NCBI GenBank assembly: GCA_016748015.1
Contig: JAAOMT010000617.1
Span: forward strand, 902,856-966,855
Direction: 5' to 3'
Source: Geosiphon pyriformis
Taxonomy: Eukaryota > Glomeromycota > Glomeromycetes > Archaeosporales > Geosiphonaceae
Length of the DNA: 64,000 bases
The number at the start of each line of letters is the position of its first letter. The stretch's first letter is position 1. Of this stretch, positions 24,299 through 37,785 are shown piece by piece. Under the pieces are notes generated by a model. The model was not told the origin of the DNA. It searched no databases and saw only the letters and a program-made list of their open reading frames with translations. Made by a program: the position numbers and the translations under genes.

Positions 24299-24985
24299 AA
24301 GTGGCTTCTCAAAACAATTAATTAATAAAAAAATTTTCCTAATTATCTGAGTTTTAATTATTGTTAATTTGCTTTCTATTATTAACAGATTGATATTTAA
24401 AGCAAAAGATTTTTTAATGGCCACTTTAACTAAAATTTTTACTATTTTAAAGTTAATTCATTTTTTGTTCAAGAGAATATTAAAAGAAGATAAAAAAAAC
24501 CAATTTCTTTATTCATATTAAATTTGAGAAAACCTAAAGAGAAGTCACAATATATATTACTAATTACTTTCTTGGCTTTAAAAGTAACAACAGCTAAATC
24601 TAAAAGAAACTCACCATTTATGTCTTTTATAATATTATTGTTTTTATTATTATTAAACTCACTGTCTAAATTTGAGTACATATTATTAAAACCAAATTTG
24701 ATCAACAATATATTTTTCTTATTGCCAAAGTATTTAATATTATTAAGAATTATCTTTTTTTTTAAACAAAAAAACTATTAGCAAAATCATAAAAAGTCTT
24801 TTTGAACATTTTTTTTTTAAATATATTACTGCTTAAAGCAGTTCTTAAGTCTATAACAAAAAAGTTATTAAGTTAAAAAATATTAAAAAAAAACAATAAG
24901 AAAAATTTAAAACTTTTTTTTCAAAAGTAGATTCTTTAGAAAATTTTGGACATAAAAAAGAAAAAAGTTTTTTATATTTTATCCA
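24299..24985 (-). mobile_element. Fossil LINE 5' region (ORF1 N-terminus), minus
   Basis: Aligns with LINE 2 from about 31638 upward. AGTGGCTTCTCAAAAC matches AGTGGCCCCCCAAAAC, ATCTGAGTTTTAATTATTG matches ACCTGAGTTTTAGCTGTTG, and TTTAAAGCAAAAGAT matches TCCAAAGCAAAAGAT. GGACATAAAAAAGAAAAAAG near 24949 matches the LINE 2 5' end (GGACAAAGGAGAGAAAAAAG). Most differences are G/C to A/T. A 79-codon frame at 24469-24708 is a remnant of ORF1 and not a gene. Confidence 0.78.
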
Positions 24986-25480
24986 AATTTTTAAAATTTA
25001 TTATGCTAATTAAACTTATCATTAAATTAAATTAAAATAAGTAAATTTTCAAAAATAAAACACAAGATTTTAAAGTTGAATATTTTTTTTAAACTATAAT
25101 TATTTCTATATATATATATTTTTAGTTTTATAAAATTGTTTTTAAAAGCTTATTATTTTTATTTTTTTATATTGTTCTGTTATTATTAATTATTTTATAT
25201 TATTTTATGTTATTATTAGTTGTTTTATATTATTGTATATTATTTTTTATTATTATATATTAATTAAGTATTTTTGTAATTAATTAGTTTTATATAAATA
25301 ATAATATTAATAATTTTTAAAAAAAAATAGTTTTTTTATTTTTTTTATTTTTTGGTTATTTAAACAAAAATAAAAAAAATTGTTAAAAAATAATAGCTTA
25401 ATTATTAATTTATTATTAAAATTTAAAAAATTTTAAATAAAAAAAATTTTTATTTAAAGTTAAAAATATTTTATTAATAA
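24986..25480. other. AT-saturated spacer
   Basis: Nearly pure A/T with TATT-rich runs (25150-25260). Nothing recognised. It ends at the A-rich tail of LINE 2. Confidence 0.6.
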
Positions 25481-25612
25481 TTTTTTTTATTTATTTATTA
25501 ACAAGTGCAGCCCAACCAAAGCCTAGAATAAGTTATAAAGAAAAGTAGCTAACTAAACATGGTTCATGCATTTGCTACATGTAACCAGCCACTTGAGCCA
25601 ATCAAGGCAACA

Positions 25613-28600
25613 CTACACACTTATAGAAACACTAACCCTATAAACAACACCAGACAAAAACAAGAACCTATCCTTAAAACCGAAACTGACATCAAGAGAA
25701 TCCAACACATCAGTAAAACGAACCATGCCAACTGAGAGAGACAGAGCACCCACACCAAGAGCACTGGTCACAACAACATTATTACCAATCAAACTACTTC
25801 TCTCCATGTCAGACCTGAACTTGGTTCTAAAAAGCCAGAGGTTCATCCTATGACTCTCAGCCAAATGACGGACGAAATCTACCATCACAAAGGCTGCTTT
25901 CTTCTTGTCACTGAGAGAAGCAATGGCCTTATCCATCCAACTCTTGAGAACAAATCCCTTGCAAAAAACAGAATACAAACCAACATCAGACACCCCCAAA
26001 GAGAAATCTTGTAACACAAAAGAAGGTGACAGTAGATTAAGACCCATTAGAGTTTTCCACAAACTACCAAAGTCACCCAAAATATCTGACCGCACAGAAG
26101 CATCCTTAACACAAATAAAGCCGTGATTGGGGAGTTCCACATCACCACAAAATAAACATGACACAACAGGATAATCCTTATTATACAACCTCTTTCAAAT
26201 AGCAACAGGCAACTTGAAATGAACAGTTTTTATGAAGTACGTACAAAGAGCAGCAATGGCTCGACACGTACTCCCAGAGAGCATATGAGAGTCAGGGTGC
26301 CAAACTAGAGTGGTACTATTCCAATCAACAACCAGACCAAACAAACAAGACAAAACTCCTTGGCCAGGACCCACCTCTTATTGAAACTTGTAAATGGAAT
26401 GAAAAATGTCACATACAAAATGGTGGGCATTACCAGAAACTGGCCTGTCATCAGCAACCACATATCTACAATTAATCCTGGCAGGGAGAAAGACCCTAGA
26501 GTGTACAGCTTGTTCAGCAAAAACATCAGCCATAACATTACCAGTAATGCCAGCATGACCTTTAACTTTAATCCAATGAACAGTCAGATCTTTGGATTTA
26601 ATCAAATCAACCACATGGCACCTTTCTATCCAGCAACTATTGTGACAATCCAGCTGCAAGAGACTCAATTCGGCCACACATGTATCGATAGCTGCTTGAC
26701 TATCTGTGTGCAAAACCACTGAAACAGAGGCAAGAACGCACTCCAGAGCCAGGACAACAGCCTGTAATTCAGCCAGGGTTGAAGACAGCACATCATGTAC
26801 TTCCACCCCTAAACCTTTGTTCAAGCTAGGAAAATAAGCAGCAGCACCACATGCCACCTGAAACATACCCAAGCCTCTAAGAGAACTGTCAGTATAAACA
26901 TCAATCTCATCAGCCCACAATCCATGAATCTTCTCATGGATATCGGCAAAAGACGTCAAATCTAAAACACTAGTACAGACAGAAGCTAAACTCACAGGAG
27001 AGGGAGCATGCAAACAATTATTCAAGTAAGTAGAGGCCTTCAAAAACCATAAAGGCACGGGGCCTCTAAAACCAAGCCTTTTCCATTGGCAAAACATATG
27101 CCAACTAACAACAAAACCATTTTTGTCCAGAAGTTGGTTACCATATGCCACACCAGTAATTTTCAAGGAGCGAACCACATTGAAATACAAAGAATCACCC
27201 AATACCAACAACATTGGGAAATGGCCAGGAAAGCAAAAGGCATAGGGAAGCCTGTTATCTAAAGATAGCTTGTTGTCAAGAAATATATGAACCACACCCA
27301 CCAGAAAATTGTTTAAAGTGTTCACTCTTAGCTTAACAGGATATTGAAGAGGATTCAGCAGAGTCCAGCACAAAACCTGCAAATCCAAAAATCAATGTTC
27401 GAACAGTCAGCCAAGAATTTCAGAAGAATTTGCAAATTGCACAATGGAAGCTACCTTGCATTCAGCTTGCAACTGTTCAAAAGATTTCAGTCCATAAAGA
27501 GAGAGGTGGTGCAACACCTCATTGGGAAAGTCTCTCGGCAAATTGGCTTTCGACCTAAGACCTTTTCTAATTAGAACATCCCATTTTAGACATACAGCTT
27601 TGGAAACAAAACTAAACTGTGTTTGATAATTGACTATGGGCTGCAAAACAGCTGAAACCAGATAAAAGAATTGTTATTAGAGACAGCCTTCTGGAAAACC
27701 ATGTTTAAGAAGAACCTAACATCTGAATTGGCTTTGGCAAGACTCGGCTTAAATAAGCCATCAGTGGACAAGAAAATACCCAAATATTGATGACCTACAC
27801 CAGGATTGGCAATAGCAATAGCCTGGCCATTGATGGATAAAACAGGAACCCCTACTCTTTTGTTGATAGGAATGGCAACCATCTTCTCGTTGTTTATGTT
27901 AATGTTATTGATGAGGAAAAACTCACTGGCCACATTAAAAATATGCTGTGTAAAGGCTTGCCCATTTCCCATCCAAATAGTGTCATCGACAAAGGCACCA
28001 GCCATGAAAAAAGAAGTCATACCCCTATTAGTCTCAATCCTTCCAGTCTTTGTCACAAAGTTTGAATTAATCCGATAACCACACAAATAATTTTGTCTCA
28101 CAACTTCACATAACAAGGGGTTGTAAAAAATTTTCCATAGAAGAGGTGAGAAAACTTCACCCTGATCCAAACCATCAAGAACTTTGTATCCATTAGAAAG
28201 ACCAAAATCTGTCATAACTCTGTTGAAGCAATTGTTGTGAATGTTGCCAAAAAACTTGATAAACTTGCCACACATTTTGATACGATGTAAACTAGCTTCC
28301 AAATGAGACCAACCAACAGAGTCATATGCTTTGTGCATGTTTTGAAAAACCAGCTAAAGTTCACAGTCTTTTTCCAAAACATCCTCTACAATTAAACTTA
28401 CAGCCAAAATTGGTGACTGAGTAGAAGTGCTTTTGAGAACAGAAAAGTTGTTACCGTGGAGAACATCAAACTTACTACAAACAAGAGAGATCCTGTCTGA
28501 GAGAACTTTTAACAGAATCTTTCTGGCCATCTCAATCAATGTAATAGGCCATGTATTCAACAAAACACCATCCCAATCATAAGGCTTAGGAATCATGGAC

Positions 28601-30297
28601 ACCCAGGCCTCCTTTCAATGGACTAGAACATTACCAAAACACAAACAAGAGTTCAGCAAAGACAACAAACACTCCAAAACCAAACATCTAGCATGTTTCC
28701 AAAGTTCATTGGTGATACCAAAAAAACCAGCAGCTTTGCCATCAGGAAGATTGCTTATAACCAAAGACATCTCACATATGGTAATATTACACATAACCTG
28801 ACTAAAGGCACCATCATTAACATAAGCCAAAGGGGCATATTGTTGTGCCCAAGAACCAGACAGAACAGAAAGAACATTCTACTTTCTGGTCCAATTAACC
28901 ATAATGTCATCCACTTTGAGCTTCACTTCATTAGGTTCCAAAATAAAAGAGTCACTAACAACCAAATGGTCTAGAACAACTTTGCAAAAAGGCTGCTCCA
29001 AGATGCTCTGAATCATCTCATCTTTGTTTGTATTGAACATTTCCATACGCTTATCAATCGTGTCTCTAATAGCAAATCTTTTGGCCACTTCAGATTCATA
29101 ATATTTGGACTTTCTATATTGCTTTCTAACTTTCAAAAGATGACTTATCAAGCCAGCAGAACTCACATCATCTCTGACCATACCAAGAACTTTGGAAGCT
29201 TCAGAAGAGTCAACTTTAAACCAAGTATCAGCCAAACAATTAAAGTCCAACATATCATTCAGTTTCATCATTTTTAATAACTTGGCAACCAACAGCTCTA
29301 ACCTGGAAAACTTAGAAGAAAGTTTATTCTTAGCACAATCAAATTCACTATACTAATGTCTTAAAAATTTTTTTTCAGCAGAAGCAGTCATGGCTTCAGC
29401 TAGCACCCCCCACATTCCATCCAAATTGCCACCATCCTCAGCCATCTTGAACCTATCCAGAGAATCCAAAAGTGCACACTCAGAAAGTTCTTTAAAATGC
29501 GCCCACTTTTTCTTATTAGCATCTTTAACCTTAAACTTCCAGTGATCCTTATTAGCATGCTTGTAGATGCTGTTCAAACGAGCATCCAGAAGACCATCCA
29601 GCCCAATAGACATTAAGACAGCCAAGTAATCCGTGTCAAAAAATTCCAAAACAGAACTAACTTCACAATCCATAACAGCTGAAATCAAAAAGTCACTAAC
29701 TAGAATATAGTCCAAAACCTTGCTAACACTTTTTGAATTGCTCCAAGTAGAAATCCTAGTTAGAGAGTGGCCACCAAAAACATTAACTAGACCCAAATCT
29801 AAACATTTTCTAAGACTCGTCCCCTTGACTGAATTATCTTCATTAAAATCCCCACCTATAACAACAAAAAAACTTTTGTTGACAATATCAGCAATGAATA
29901 AATTAATAACAGAAGCCTGAGCAAAATGGTCACCATTAGACGCACAGGCATAAAGCCCAATAACAGACACAGAAAGCTTGTTCTTGAACAAAAGATGAAT
30001 TGAAAGAACTCTGCCTTTTACCTCCTCAACTTTGGAAACATGACAAACCAGAGAATTGTTCACAAAAATGGCCACACCAGCCCCTTGAAACCCAACATCC
30101 AGACCAGACGTAAAAACCCAAACACTCTCAAACCTTTTTATGATCCATGGTTGTGAACTGGAACACAACTTGGTTTCTGTAACAATTAAGATCAAACTAC
30201 CAGATTCCTTATGCCAGTAAAAAATGTCTTCCTGTTTTGCAGGTTTGTTCATTCCCCTAACATTACACGTGGCAATTTTCCAAATAAAACTGGTCAT
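25613..30297 (-). pseudogene. LINE 2 ORF2 (endonuclease-RT-RNase H), broken
   Basis: Start ATG 30297 (MTSFIWKIATCNVRGMN). Endonuclease signals: VTETK, GGDFNED, VLDYILVS; the usual TDH is TDY here. Reverse transcriptase: WPITLIEMARK, AYDSVGW, GLDQGEVFSPLLW, AFVDDTIW. RNase H (about 26880-26540): YTDSSL, LAELQAVVLALE, HTDSQAAIDT, VKGHAGITGNVMADV; the second Asn-Glu of the last motif reads Asn-Val. A C-terminal zinc motif CLFCGDVELPNHGFIC follows. Stops: TAG 29353, TAG 28354 (Trp in LINE 3), TGA near 28603 (Trp elsewhere), two TGA at about 27390-27409, TAA 26378, TGA near 26189. One base is lost near 27660, shifting frame. Confidence 0.87.
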
Positions 30298-32155
30298 TGT
30301 GACAAAGAGATAACTGAAGAACCTGAGCCAGCACACAACTGATCCAACTTAGCCAAAATTGAACCAACAGAGATGTTGAGGGCAACCAACTTCGATTCCA
30401 GACTACCAACTTTAGAAGTCAGGACTTTGGAACTACTCAGACCCAAGAGTGAATTAGCAACACCCAAAGAGAAAGAAGTAGGCTGGACAACAAGATTATC
30501 AACTGCCATGTCAAAATCCAAGTCGGAGTTTGTAACCATAAGAGAAACAGGAGATGGGAACTGAGAAACAACCACAGAAGGAGCCATTTGAGAAAAAGGC
30601 ACCAAGGATGCTGAACCAATATTGTTAAGATGAGAAAAAATGTTCAAAATTTGTTTAGACAAAAGCTCCACAGAGCATTTCAGAAGCACCAAGTGAGCAC
30701 TCAAAGAAGAATTAACTACAGGTAGAGAGAGAGGTGCTCCACCTGAACTCAAAGCACCAGAGGGCAGGAAACTGGAACCAGAACCAGCATGAAAACCATG
30801 AGAGACCGAAGCAACTGAAACCACTTGAGCCCAAGATTTGCCACCAAAGACAACAGGACAAGAGATTAGTACCTTCTTCTTTGCATACAATTTGGCCAGT
30901 TGGAGACAATTATCTAAGTTGGCAGGCCTTATAAAAAACTTTGAAAATTTGAGGGCTGATGCAACCTCAGCATCACATTCCAAGGCAAAATGACTGAACT
31001 TCCCACACCATTCACAGCAAACCAAATCCAGCCTAGCCCATAAGAGTTTTACACCACCAAAGATTGGCTCTGTGCAAAAAGCTAACTCCAAAATCTCATC
31101 AAAATCAAAACAAACAACAGCATAGTGGACCCTATTACCAGTTTCCAATGACTGATTTATGGCACAAGTTTTTCCACCAGCCCTTTCAAGAAGATCCCCA
31201 AGATCATGAGCAGTAATTTCCACCAGCAAAGTAAACAAAAACACCCTGAACTGATCCCTAGATGCCCAAGTTTCACGATCACCCACCACTATAGCCACAC
31301 AAACCAAGTCTTTACCAATTAGGAAAGACCACCTAGCAGCCAAAGACACAATCTGTTCCAGTTTGGCAAATTCTACCACAGCCTTTTGCCATAAACCAAT
31401 CAACTGGATTTTGATTGACTCAATTTTTCCAAACTCGGATACTGCAGCAATGATCATTTTCTTCAGCATATCCATGGGAATTTCCTTGATTACTACAGTC
31501 TGATCTGAATGAATTCCTTGTCTCTTAAGATCGCTGTTTACTATGATGTTATTTTTTTTGGCCAATAATGCAGCCTTTTCCATGCTTTCTGATGAAGTAA
31601 ACATTGATCTGATGATTTTTTCAAATTTTGAGGGAGTAGTGGCCCCCCAAAACCATTAATACCTGAAAATAATTTCCTTATGACCTGAGTTTTAGCTGTT
31701 GTCGATTTCTCTTCTACAGCCGAAAAATTGATGTCCAAAGCAAAAGATTTCTTTACAGCTACTTCCATCTGAGTTTTAACAATTTTGGGGTCCACCCACA
31801 CCTTTTTTAAAGAGAAAAACAAATAGGAAGGAAGAGAAACTTCTTTCTTATCATCTATGTTATAATTAATAGAGCCGAAAGGGGAACCAATAGCCGCACC
31901 AGTATTGAAATGCTTCACATTAGACATATTCATTTGGGAGTCAGAAGTGGCTTTACCATCAAAGGCTTCTCCATCTGTATCCATGCTAGTAAGTTGTCCA
32001 TCCACACTAACAGACCTACCATCTTTGAGATTCTTATTCACACTTGAAAGTTTAACACCACTGAAAGGCTTTTTGACTTTTTGAATTGAACCACCACCAA
32101 CTGAACTAGCGGTCAAAACTTTGGCAGATCTTCTCTTAGCACTAGGATCACTCAT
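30294..32155 (-). pseudogene. LINE 2 ORF1 (RRM-like, CCHC), one frameshift
   Basis: The start ATG at 32155 (MSDPSAKRR) leads a Ser/Lys-rich tail, then KSFALDINFSAVEEKS, then the RRM-like region (AVSEFGKIESIKIQLIGLWQ) and a good CCHC zinc knuckle, CEWCGKFSHFALEC. A Ser/Gly-rich linker and a C-terminal segment (SKVGSLESKLVALNISVGSI), likely a helical coiled segment, follow. The frame breaks once, at a run of six G (31643-31648), where one base appears lost; both halves are otherwise open. The stop TGA at 30294-30296 overlaps the ORF2 start. The product would bind LINE RNA. Confidence 0.85.
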
Positions 32156-32295
32156 AGTGGCAGCTGGTCCAACAACAAAAGGTTTGATTCTTGTGAAATA
32201 GTGGAAAACAGTATGCAAAAACAGAAAAAACTTCTTTCAAAATTTTACTCTTTTTTAGGAATTTGGGACAAAGGAGAGAAAAAAGTTTTTTAAAA

Positions 32296-34170
32296 AAAAT
32301 AGTAATAATTATAAACTGTTTTATATCTTTGTTTTAACAAATATAATTTAATTATTAACTATAAATAAAAAATTTAAGATTTTAATAAATTATAATTTAT
32401 ATGTTTTTTACATATGATTAGTTATTTAAACCAGTTAAAATTAAATTAAAATAAATTGAAAAAATTGAAAATAAATATAACTTATCTAATTTATTAATAT
32501 AATTATTTAAATTACAACTATTAAAAATAAAATCACTCAAAAACAATCTAGTTTTTTTTTAAATTATATTTAACTTATGTACTACAAAAATATTAAATAT
32601 TTAAAAATTAACTTATTTTAAAAAAAAATTATAATATTTAATATAATATTATTAAACTAATTAAAATTTAATTTAATTTTAAAAAAAACAAAGTTTTTAA
32701 ACTGATTAGCCAAAATTAAAACAAAACTAAAAATAAAAACCAATTATTATAATCATATTAACTATTAATTTAAAATTTTTTTAATTATTTAAAGCTAAAA
32801 AAAAGATAAAAGATAAAAATAATCAAAAAATAATCAAAAAATCAATTAACTTAACAATAAATTTGATTAATATAATTAAATTAAAGATTAAAAATTTCAA
32901 AAAATCTAATTTAAAACCAATTACAAAATTAATAATAACAGTAGCCAAAACAGTTAAAAATATAATTATAGAAATAATTAATAATATAAAAAAACTTTAA
33001 ATATTAATAAAAAAAAGAATTAAAAATCTTAAAATTATTTACAAATTTAAACAAACTTAAAAAAAAAAAAAAATATTTTATAATCTATGAAAAAATAATT
33101 TAGAGCTTAATACTTATAATACTAATAATATTTAAAAATTATTTATTAGATATAATTCTTATATAAAATACTAATTTTTAAATTAAAAATTTAAGAAATA
33201 AAACAAGTTTAATTACTAACATAAAAAATCAAATTAATAATTTTCAAAATTATATAACCAAAAAATTAATTAATTAATTAGTCTTTATTAAGCTAAAAAA
33301 AAGTTAATACTGTTTTTTTAATTGATATAAATTAATAAATAAAAACAATAACAGCAGAAAAAAATTTATTAAATTAAATAACAATATATTATTATAAATT
33401 TATAGATTTTAATTTAACCAAAATAACAACACTAAAAACACTTAAAATATTTTTAATATTATTAAAAAATATATTAAGAAAAATATTATAAAATATAATA
33501 AAAGAAAAAAAAACAAATGTTATTACAAAAAACTTTGCAATTTTAAAAATAAATAAAAACATCAAATTAGTAATAGCAATTTTGGTAACTGTATTTAAAA
33601 AAGGTTAAAATGTAAATTTTATACAAAACAACTTAATATTATTTTTTAAAATAAATTTATATTTAACAAAATCAAATAGCAAACAAAACAAAAAATCAAT
33701 AAAAATTAATTTAATCTTAAATATAATATTAAACATTAAAATAAAAGTTATTTACTTAAAAAATTTTTGTTAATTAATATTAGTTTTTCAAACATTACTA
33801 ATATTATTAATATTTAAGAAAATGGTTTTAAGATATTTTGTTTGGTTGTTTTTACAACAAAAAGTATTTTTTTGTTAAAACTTTATTAATTACTATAGAA
33901 GAAATAATGATTACAACTTTTTTACTTTTTATTCTAGTTGTAATTATAAAAATAAAAATAAAAAAGAGTTTCAATAATTGTTTTTTGTTTTTATTACTTA
34001 AATTAGTAAAATATTTAATAATTTAATAAAATAGTTTAGAGTTTATTAAAATATACATTTAGCTTTCAAAAGGTTATAAAAATATTAGCAAAAAAAAAAA
34101 AAGTTAAAACTTAAAATAATACTATAACCAAATGTGTAAAAAAAAACTTTTTTTTTTTTTTTTGAAAAAA
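32296..34170 (-). mobile_element. AT-saturated fossil LINE, copy B
   Basis: Near 32409, CATATGATTAGTTATTTAAACCAG aligns with the LINE 2 3' region CATGTAACCAGCCACTTGAGCCAA, differences being almost all C to T or G to A, so a minus-strand 3' end lies here. To the right, 32700-34060 aligns with 18480-20182 (gap-free over 33705-33840). No coding capacity remains; the 62-codon frame at 33838-34026 is chance. Confidence 0.6.
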
Positions 34171-34880
34171 TGTATTTTACAATTAAATATATTCTTTTTA
34201 AATTAGCATAATTATTACAAATAAATATTTATTGTTAATAAAATTGTTTTAAGAACTGGACTGATTCAGATCCAATTATAATCTTATTTTTTTGAAAATA
34301 GAATATAAAAAAAAAATTGTTTTTTATTATTAAAAGTAAAATAAGAAATTATCTTTTGTTATTTTATCTTTTAGAAATTTTTATAATAAATAATGGTTGT
34401 CAAAGTAATTTGGTAAAAATATTCGTTTTATAATTGAACGGACCTCAAAAGGATAAGTATTAAATTATAAATACAACGATTTCAGGTTTAGGATTTTTGG
34501 ATTCAAAGAAAATATTGTTTAAAATGAAAAGAAGGATTCTAGATTAGATTCGAAAACATTAATAGTTTCATTCAAACAAACAAACAAACAAACAAATAAA
34601 TAAATAAATAAATAATGGTTGGGTAACCCATATGCAAATTTGGGTGAAAATTGTTAAACTTTTTCTTTGTAAAAGTAATAAGAATTTCGTCGTGAGATAA
34701 CCATTTTCATACAAAAAACGCAATTTCTTAAATAGAATGGAATAACACCCAGCCTCCAATGGTTAGTGAATGGTGTCATTTGTAACTCTTTTTATGTGCT
34801 AAAATATTAAATATTTTATTGGTTGATATTAATCAAACGGGAATTTACAAAATTTTATTTTTGAAATAATGGCATCATTG

Positions 34881-34914
<34 letters not shown>

Positions 34915-36008
34915 AATTATTATAATTATAATTATTATTATTATTATTAAAAACAATTGATTAAACGCAACTGACCATGTTTAAGCGTTAAATTTCACAA
35001 TTTTCAACATTCTCTTAATAAAATGACGAAACATTTATTGATAGGCCCAGAAAATGGAAAACAGTAGATGAAAACTTTTTTTTTTTTTTTTTTTTTTTTG
35101 GACGGTGTTTGGATTGTCATTTTGTTATTCAAATTTCCAAAACTTTTTTTTTGTAAATTTTGAAAAACTTGAAAAACCAGGATGAATTATCGTTTAGTCC
35201 AAAACAAATTTGAATGCATCAAAATGCATAAACGCAAAGACCTCTTTTAAATTTCTTTTAACCACATTTTTCCAATTGCTTATCGTTATTTCCTACAATA
35301 TTAATATTCACTCTTTGTGATTACTTATTCATAATATTTATTAAATTCAAGAATATCATATTAGAATTACGCAATTGAATTGATGGAAATTACTAATAAT
35401 AATAATAACATTAAACCAAACTCCCAGTTATATGTCGTGATAGTGATCACCGCATCACAATCATTCTTAACCCTTTTTTAGGAGGAGGAAAAAGTAAAAA
35501 AAAGACTGATAATTCTTTTTGGTCCGATTAGTGATGTGATGGGATGTGATAGGATTGGTAGATATGATGGATAGGGTGGGGTGGGTATTTTTTTTATGAC
35601 ATGTAGTTTCAATGCACGCGTCGTCAATACCACGACACAATGTCGCCAATTTTCCCCTTATGTGATCATTATAGCGTTTGATTGTCTCATTATTATCGTC
35701 ATTTCTTATTTAAACTTTTCATTCACTCTTTTATTCATCAGTTATTATTATGATTAAGGCTTACCATAATATTTGATTTTAGGTATATCGCGTGTGTTAC
35801 CAAAAAAACTTGATTAAATATGAAAGGTGAAACTTGAAAGATTGGGAAGCTTAACTTTAGTGGTTAGTGGTTAATGGTTTTACCACTCTTGGTGTTATTA
35901 CATTTTTAAAAATTAAGATGACCCCAAAAAGGTAACTTTTTTCCATTAACAGGTATAATGATCTTTTAAAACCATAACATAACATTGTCAACTGCAGCAA
36001 AAACGACC

Positions 36009-36041
<33 letters not shown>

Positions 36042-36939
36042 AACAATAAACAACAACAACAACAACAAAAACCACTGCAATAACAACAACTGCAACGACG
36101 ACAACAATAACAACAACCCCGACAAATAATAATAAATTTGCGAATTTTCAAAATGGCATCCTTATCTTCTCTAATTGGTTTAATATTGAGGAAAATATTA
36201 TGATTTGATAAGCTTCAGATCAAAATTTTTTTACCACTATTATAAAATACCAGTATTTCTTTTAATGACTAATCCTGACCTTAATCATTAGTAATATGTG
36301 AGTCAGTTATTGTCAGTTCATTCTAAAACAGCCTCAACAAGGGTCTTTGAATTGAATGATTTGAAACAAGCCACAAGGTTTTAATAAGCACTTTTTAAGA
36401 AACAAAAAAGGTTCAAATGTTTATATATTGTCAGTTATTTATTTATTTATTTATTTATTTATTTCTCTCTCTCTCTCTCTCTATAAATATATATATAAAA
36501 ATAAAAAAAGCAAGATTTTCATTTTGTCTACTAATTTATTTTGTTTTCTCAATGATTGTTTCAAATCAAATCTTTTCCGATTAATTTGAACTTTTTTCTT
36601 TGTATTTTTAAATTATTTTTTTAATGATGCATACAAACAGTCAACATTTAAACATGTTTTGGTACCTGTTGAAATTTAAATATTTTCGGATAATATTTTG
36701 ACATACAACTAACTAAGCCTCCAAATAGTCTAGAAGGAAAAGTTTAGTATTTTTCATGGGATGAAAAAAAAGAAATTCAAACGCTAAAAATTTAATGAAA
36801 TAAAAAAAAAAACTCGTGATAATGCTCAGAATAAGAAAATTCATTTATTAATATCAATTTTTAATATAAAGAAAAAGAAAAAGAAAATGCAAATTAGAAC
36901 AACCCTGAAACTTGATAAATTTTGAATATTAAACTTTTT
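34171..36939. other. Intergenic with many simple repeats
   Basis: About 2.8 kb without a recognisable gene. It is less AT-extreme than the fossil tracts. Simple repeats: CAAA/TAAA at 34574-34615, TCA at 34881-34912 followed by TTA to about 34950, poly-T at 35076-35099, CAA at 36010-36120, TTTA then CT at 36437-36482. Short frames on the minus strand over the CAA run encode cysteine or leucine runs and are artefacts. Confidence 0.6.
36010..36120. repeat. CAA trinucleotide repeat, imperfect
   Basis: CAA units with scattered TAA, AAA and GCAA interruptions. No intact gene reads through it. Confidence 0.9.
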
Positions 36940-37752
36940 TTATTGGAGTTGATCCATGAACCAAATATTTTTTATCCCACCACCACCACCAACATTTATT
37001 TCAGGAAGAGAGTCTTGGGACGACAACGGGGGCAACGGTGACAACGATTCATCTCGTGATTTATCTTTCCAATGATGATAATTCAAATGATCTTCTGAAG
37101 GATTCGTAATCATTCGATTTAATTCTTCAGTTTTAAAATAATGACTTTCTTGTTTTACCATCATCATTCTATCATTATCTACTATTCCATTTTGTAGAGG
37201 AATTTGGGGAGAAGGAGGTGGTGAAGATGTTTGTTGTTCTTTTTGTTGATAAGACGACGATGACGACGATGTTTGTCGTGGTGATGGTGAATAGTTGTAG
37301 TTACCATTTTCATACTCATCAATCATCATTTCAACCTGGGTATCAAAGTGATAATCCGTTGTTGTCATTGTAGTTTTTGTATTTCGATGATGATGATGAT
37401 AGGATTGTGTTTGATTGGAAAAGTTTTTTGAGATTGGTTTATCATACTCCATCACCATCATAATTGTATCTTGATTCAAATCTTCTTCTCTATCATCATC
37501 ATCATCATCATATGATTCGGTGACAGGAACATAAATGGAGTAATTTTCTTTCTGTTGTGAATTGGTGATATAGATATAACCATCATCATCTTCCAAAGAA
37601 TCATCTAATTCATCTAAACAAGCGTCCAACCAATTTTCTTCATCTTTTTTTACGTCATCTTCATTCCAATCTACCATAAAATTCCCTGAATGAATATCAT
37701 TATGTTGACGATATTGATTATTATTATTATAATTATAATTATTGTTGTTGTT

Positions 37753-37785
<33 letters not shown>

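Larger units (their letters stand above)
25481..32295 (-). mobile_element. LINE 2: long non-LTR retrotransposon, minus, dead
   Basis: About 6.8 kb on the minus strand, apparently near full length. The 5' end is at about 32295, recognised by a C/T-rich leader shared with LINE 1. The 3' end is at about 25500 and carries an AATAA-type tail. The 3' untranslated region differs clearly from LINE 1 and LINE 3, so this is a sister subfamily. It has the same two-ORF layout. ORF1 has one frameshift; ORF2 has one frameshift and several stops, fewer than LINE 1 and LINE 3. Confidence 0.88.

Noticed and set aside
34881-34950. CRISPR-like or regulatory repeat array
   Set aside because: TCA and TTA runs are simple microsatellites without spacers.
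35857-36151. Cysteine-rich minus frames resembling a small secreted protein
   Set aside because: The cysteines come from the CAA repeat read in reverse; spacing is perfectly periodic and there is no signal peptide.
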